Shown here: one piece after another, positions 6,327 to 8,141 of the stretch
Numbering within the stretch: the stretch's first letter is position 1
Layout of the letters: each line of letters starts with the position of its first letter
NCBI RefSeq assembly: GCF_040649515.1
Contig: NZ_JBEZFP010000227.1
Span: 1-8,141, forward strand
DNA length: 8,141 nt
Source: Yinghuangia elevatio
GTDB taxonomy: Bacteria > Actinomycetota > Actinomycetes > Streptomycetales > Streptomycetaceae
Reading direction: 5' to 3'
Translations under genes and position numbers: made by a program
Notes under the pieces: model-generated
What the model was told of the DNA's origin: nothing
The model's input: the letters and a program-made list of their open reading frames with translations, nothing else
Database searches by the model: none

Positions 6327-6369
6327 GCATTTCCGGCAGGCAGCCCTGTCACGGGCGAGCTCACGATCG

Positions 6370-6436
6370 TGGCGGCAACCGCCAATATCGACAATCCGTG
6401 CCATGCAACCGATCCAAGCGCCGCCCTTTCAGGGCG
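6370..6436 (+). promoter_or_regulatory. Two small stem-loops before tandem gene 3
   Basis: TGGCGG-CAA-CCGCCA (6370-6384) and CGCCCT-TTC-AGGGCG (6422-6436) are both perfect six-base stems with three-base loops. They lie 40-107 bases before the GTG start. They could be leader-RNA structures or operators. I found no good -35/-10 pair in this gap, though the AT-rich stretch AATATCGACAAT (6383-6394) between them is a possible promoter region. Confidence 0.35.
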
Positions 6437-6465
6437 ACTTCACCGTCCCGTCTGCGCCGTGCGAT

Positions 6466-6472
6466 GGAGGAG
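6466..6472 (+). promoter_or_regulatory. Ribosome site of tandem gene 3
   Basis: GGAGGAG ends four bases before the GTG at 6477, the strongest such site in the window. The upstream extension of the frame lacks signal-peptide character, so this GTG is the start. Confidence 0.85.
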
Positions 6473-6476
6473 AACT

Positions 6477-8102
6477 GTGTCGAGACAACTGATTCCTCGA
6501 AGAGCCGCGGCGGTCGTGGCGACGGGGGTCCTCGCCCTCGCGGGGGCGATCGTGTCCACCGCGCCTGCCGCGAACGCGCAGGAGACGACCTGGACATCGA
6601 AGTGCGTGAACCAGATAGCCACCGGGCTGGACATCCCGCCGTCGGAGACCAAGGTCGACGTCACGGTCTCGCCGGTCAAGGACGTCTACACCGTCGGTGA
6701 CCTCGTCACCGTGAGCTGGAAGTGGAAGTCGTACAGCAAGGTCCCGAACGCCGGCCTGCCCGCCATTCCGAAGGACTCGACGAAGCCCGTCGGAAACCTC
6801 GAACTGACCGGGGCGCAGACGGGCACCGTCACGGTCGAGGGGCCGCGGCTGAACCCCGAGGCGCCGGTCGGTACCGACCTGATCCTCAGCGACATGACCG
6901 GCACGTTCACCCTGAACGCGGCCGGCACGGTCAACCTCGCGCCGAAGAACCACCGTACGTTCACGTTCATCGAAGCCATCGGGATCGATGCCGAGACACG
7001 GTGCGAGCCCCTGGGCGCCGCGCCCGGGACCGTGGCCACGTTGACCGTGCAGGATGGGCAGTCGAGTGGCCCGTCGCTCACCGCCCCCTCGGGCGAGGTA
7101 CGTCCGGGCGCGACGATCGACCTGTCGGGCGCCGACTACACGCCGAACGCGACGCCGCATCTGACCTTGTGCGACGCGGCCGGAAATGCGTGCCAGACCA
7201 GCGGATTCGCCACCCATACGTTGGTGGTCGACAGCGCGGGCAAGTTGACAGGCACGGCCACGGTTTCGCCCTCCGCTTCCGAAGGGCCGCACGTCGTCCA
7301 GGTCACCGACGGCACCGCCGCCGGCAAGGCGACGATCACGCTCAAGAACTTCGTGCCCGACGGTCCACCGAGGGCGTTCCTGAGCACGTCGAGCGGACCG
7401 CTCGGCACGGTGGTCACCGTCACCGCCGAGAACCTGCCGCCGAACAGCAACATCAACATTAGCGCGCTGGACGCCGACCAGTTCGACCTCGAGGGCTTCG
7501 TCAACCTGACCAGCCTGCCGGACGGCACCATCCCTCCCACGGAGTTCACCGTCACCGACCCGTGGACGTCGTTCATCCGGGTACGGGCCGGGACCGACGA
7601 CTCCATCGCGGCGATCCTGCCTTTCCACATCGCCTCCGCGCAGGGCACGCAGGAGCCCACGGTGACGCTGGCTCCTGGGACGTTGTCGATGTCGCAGGCG
7701 GGGACTGGGATCGACTTCGGCTCGGTCACGCTCAACGGTGAGGCGCAGACGGTCGAGGCGGTGCTGAATCAGGTGACGGTCACGGACGCCCGTGGCGGCA
7801 ACCTGGGTTGGTCGCTGACCGGCGCGATGACCGATCTGGTGGCGGCGAACGGCACGGACAAGATCCCGGCGGGGAACCTCGTCTGGACGCCGTCGTGCGC
7901 GGCGACCCCGGGAAGCCTGGACGAGGTCGCCAACGGTACGGCCGGTCCGCTGGGTTCGGCCGCTGCCGTGCTGTGCAGTGTGGCCGCGGATGGCGGGACC
8001 ACCGGCGGAAAGTTCACCGCCGACGCCCAAATCACCCTCACCACACCGCAGTTTGCCGCCGCAGGCGCGTACTCCGGAACGCTCACCCTGACCCTCATCT
8101 GA
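6477..8102 (+). CDS. Secreted modular Ig-like protein with C-terminal WxL-like domain (tandem paralogue 3)
   Basis: A 541-residue exported protein of unknown function with the same architecture as paralogue 1. The signal peptide (SRQLIPRRAAAVVATG, then APAANA with cleavage after about residue 34) closely resembles that of paralogue 1. The N-terminal module (35-193; C43 and C176) keeps the cysteine frame but has lost the CVLPAGQG signature and is strongly diverged. An Ig-like module (197-291) carries CDAAGNAC (C232/C239). An IPT/TIG-like module (295-387) starts STSSGPLGTVVTV but lacks the GIAGPGV motif of the other two. The WxL-like module (393-541) has DARGGNLGWSLTG, C474/C500 and YSGTLTLTLI, and is about three quarters identical to that of paralogue 1. 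There is no LPXTG motif or membrane anchor. It is probably wall-associated or secreted; role and ligand are unknown. Confidence 0.9.
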   Translation: MSRQLIPRRAAAVVATGVLALAGAIVSTAPAANAQETTWTSKCVNQIATGLDIPPSETKVDVTVSPVKDVYTVGDLVTVSWKWKSYSKVPNAGLPAIPKDSTKPVGNLELTGAQTGTVTVEGPRLNPEAPVGTDLILSDMTGTFTLNAAGTVNLAPKNHRTFTFIEAIGIDAETRCEPLGAAPGTVATLTVQDGQSSGPSLTAPSGEVRPGATIDLSGADYTPNATPHLTLCDAAGNACQTSGFATHTLVVDSAGKLTGTATVSPSASEGPHVVQVTDGTAAGKATITLKNFVPDGPPRAFLSTSSGPLGTVVTVTAENLPPNSNINISALDADQFDLEGFVNLTSLPDGTIPPTEFTVTDPWTSFIRVRAGTDDSIAAILPFHIASAQGTQEPTVTLAPGTLSMSQAGTGIDFGSVTLNGEAQTVEAVLNQVTVTDARGGNLGWSLTGAMTDLVAANGTDKIPAGNLVWTPSCAATPGSLDEVANGTAGPLGSAAAVLCSVAADGGTTGGKFTADAQITLTTPQFAAAGAYSGTLTLTLI

Positions 8103-8119
8103 CAAGATCGGCGCCGGGT

Positions 8120-8141
8120 GCCCGGAGAATTTCCTCCGGGC
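8120..8141 (+). terminator. Probable terminator of tandem gene 3, at the window edge
   Basis: GCCCGGAG (8120-8127) pairs with CTCCGGGC (8134-8141) around AATTTC, an 8-bp stem starting 17 bases after the stop codon. The stem reaches the last base of the window, so its full length and any following T-run cannot be seen. Confidence 0.65.

Noticed and set aside
4453..6330. 625-codon minus-strand frame opposite tandem gene 2
   Set aside because: Same antisense artefact; the plus-strand reading has a signal peptide, repeated modules and paired cysteines.
4349..8102. Covalent sortase anchoring of the tandem proteins
   Set aside because: None of the three C-termini has an LPXTG-type motif, a hydrophobic segment or a basic tail.
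6429..8105. 558-codon minus-strand frame opposite tandem gene 3
   Set aside because: Antisense artefact of a gene with clear homology to paralogue 1 on the plus strand.
1..8141. tRNA or rRNA genes, CRISPR arrays, insertion sequences
   Set aside because: No T-loop-like GGTTCGAATCC segments with a cloverleaf, no regularly spaced repeats, and no transposase-like frame were seen.

Overview
The window is high-GC DNA whose genes read like those of a filamentous actinomycete such as Streptomyces or a close relative. The supporting signs are strong G/C bias at third codon positions, GTG and TTG starts behind GGAGG-type ribosome sites, Ala-rich Sec signal peptides, and terminators that are long GC stems without T-tracts. 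The genus cannot be fixed from the sequence alone.

Layout: positions 1-1784 hold no convincing gene. This stretch contains three strong terminator-like hairpins and several perfect inverted repeats. A small secreted protein (147 aa) is encoded on the minus strand at 1785-2228. Across a 501-bp divergent gap begins a tandem array of three plus-strand genes: 2730-4349 (539 aa), 4561-6261 (566 aa) and 6477-8102 (541 aa). They are separated by 211-215 bp gaps. Each has its own ribosome site, and a hairpin terminator follows at least the second and probably the third, so they look like separate transcription units.

The three tandem genes are paralogues encoding exported, modular, all-beta proteins. 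Each has a signal peptide, an N-terminal module closed by a widely spaced cysteine pair, an Ig-like module with a C-x6-C pair (resembling neocarzinostatin/Ig-fold sequences), and an IPT/TIG-like module. The first and third end in a WxL-like module (GWTLTG or GWSLTG, then a YxGTLTLTLI terminus). The second replaces that module with two further Ig-like modules, the last rich in tryptophan. In Firmicutes, WxL modules bind the cell wall non-covalently, so the simplest reading is a locus of secreted or wall-associated surface proteins. No enzyme, transposase, phage gene, CRISPR array, tRNA or rRNA is visible.

The most interesting feature is mosaicism. Genes 1 and 2 are most alike in the N-terminal and TIG-like modules, while genes 1 and 3 are most alike in the signal peptide and WxL-like module (about three quarters identical by eye). 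That pattern suggests module exchange or gene conversion within the array.
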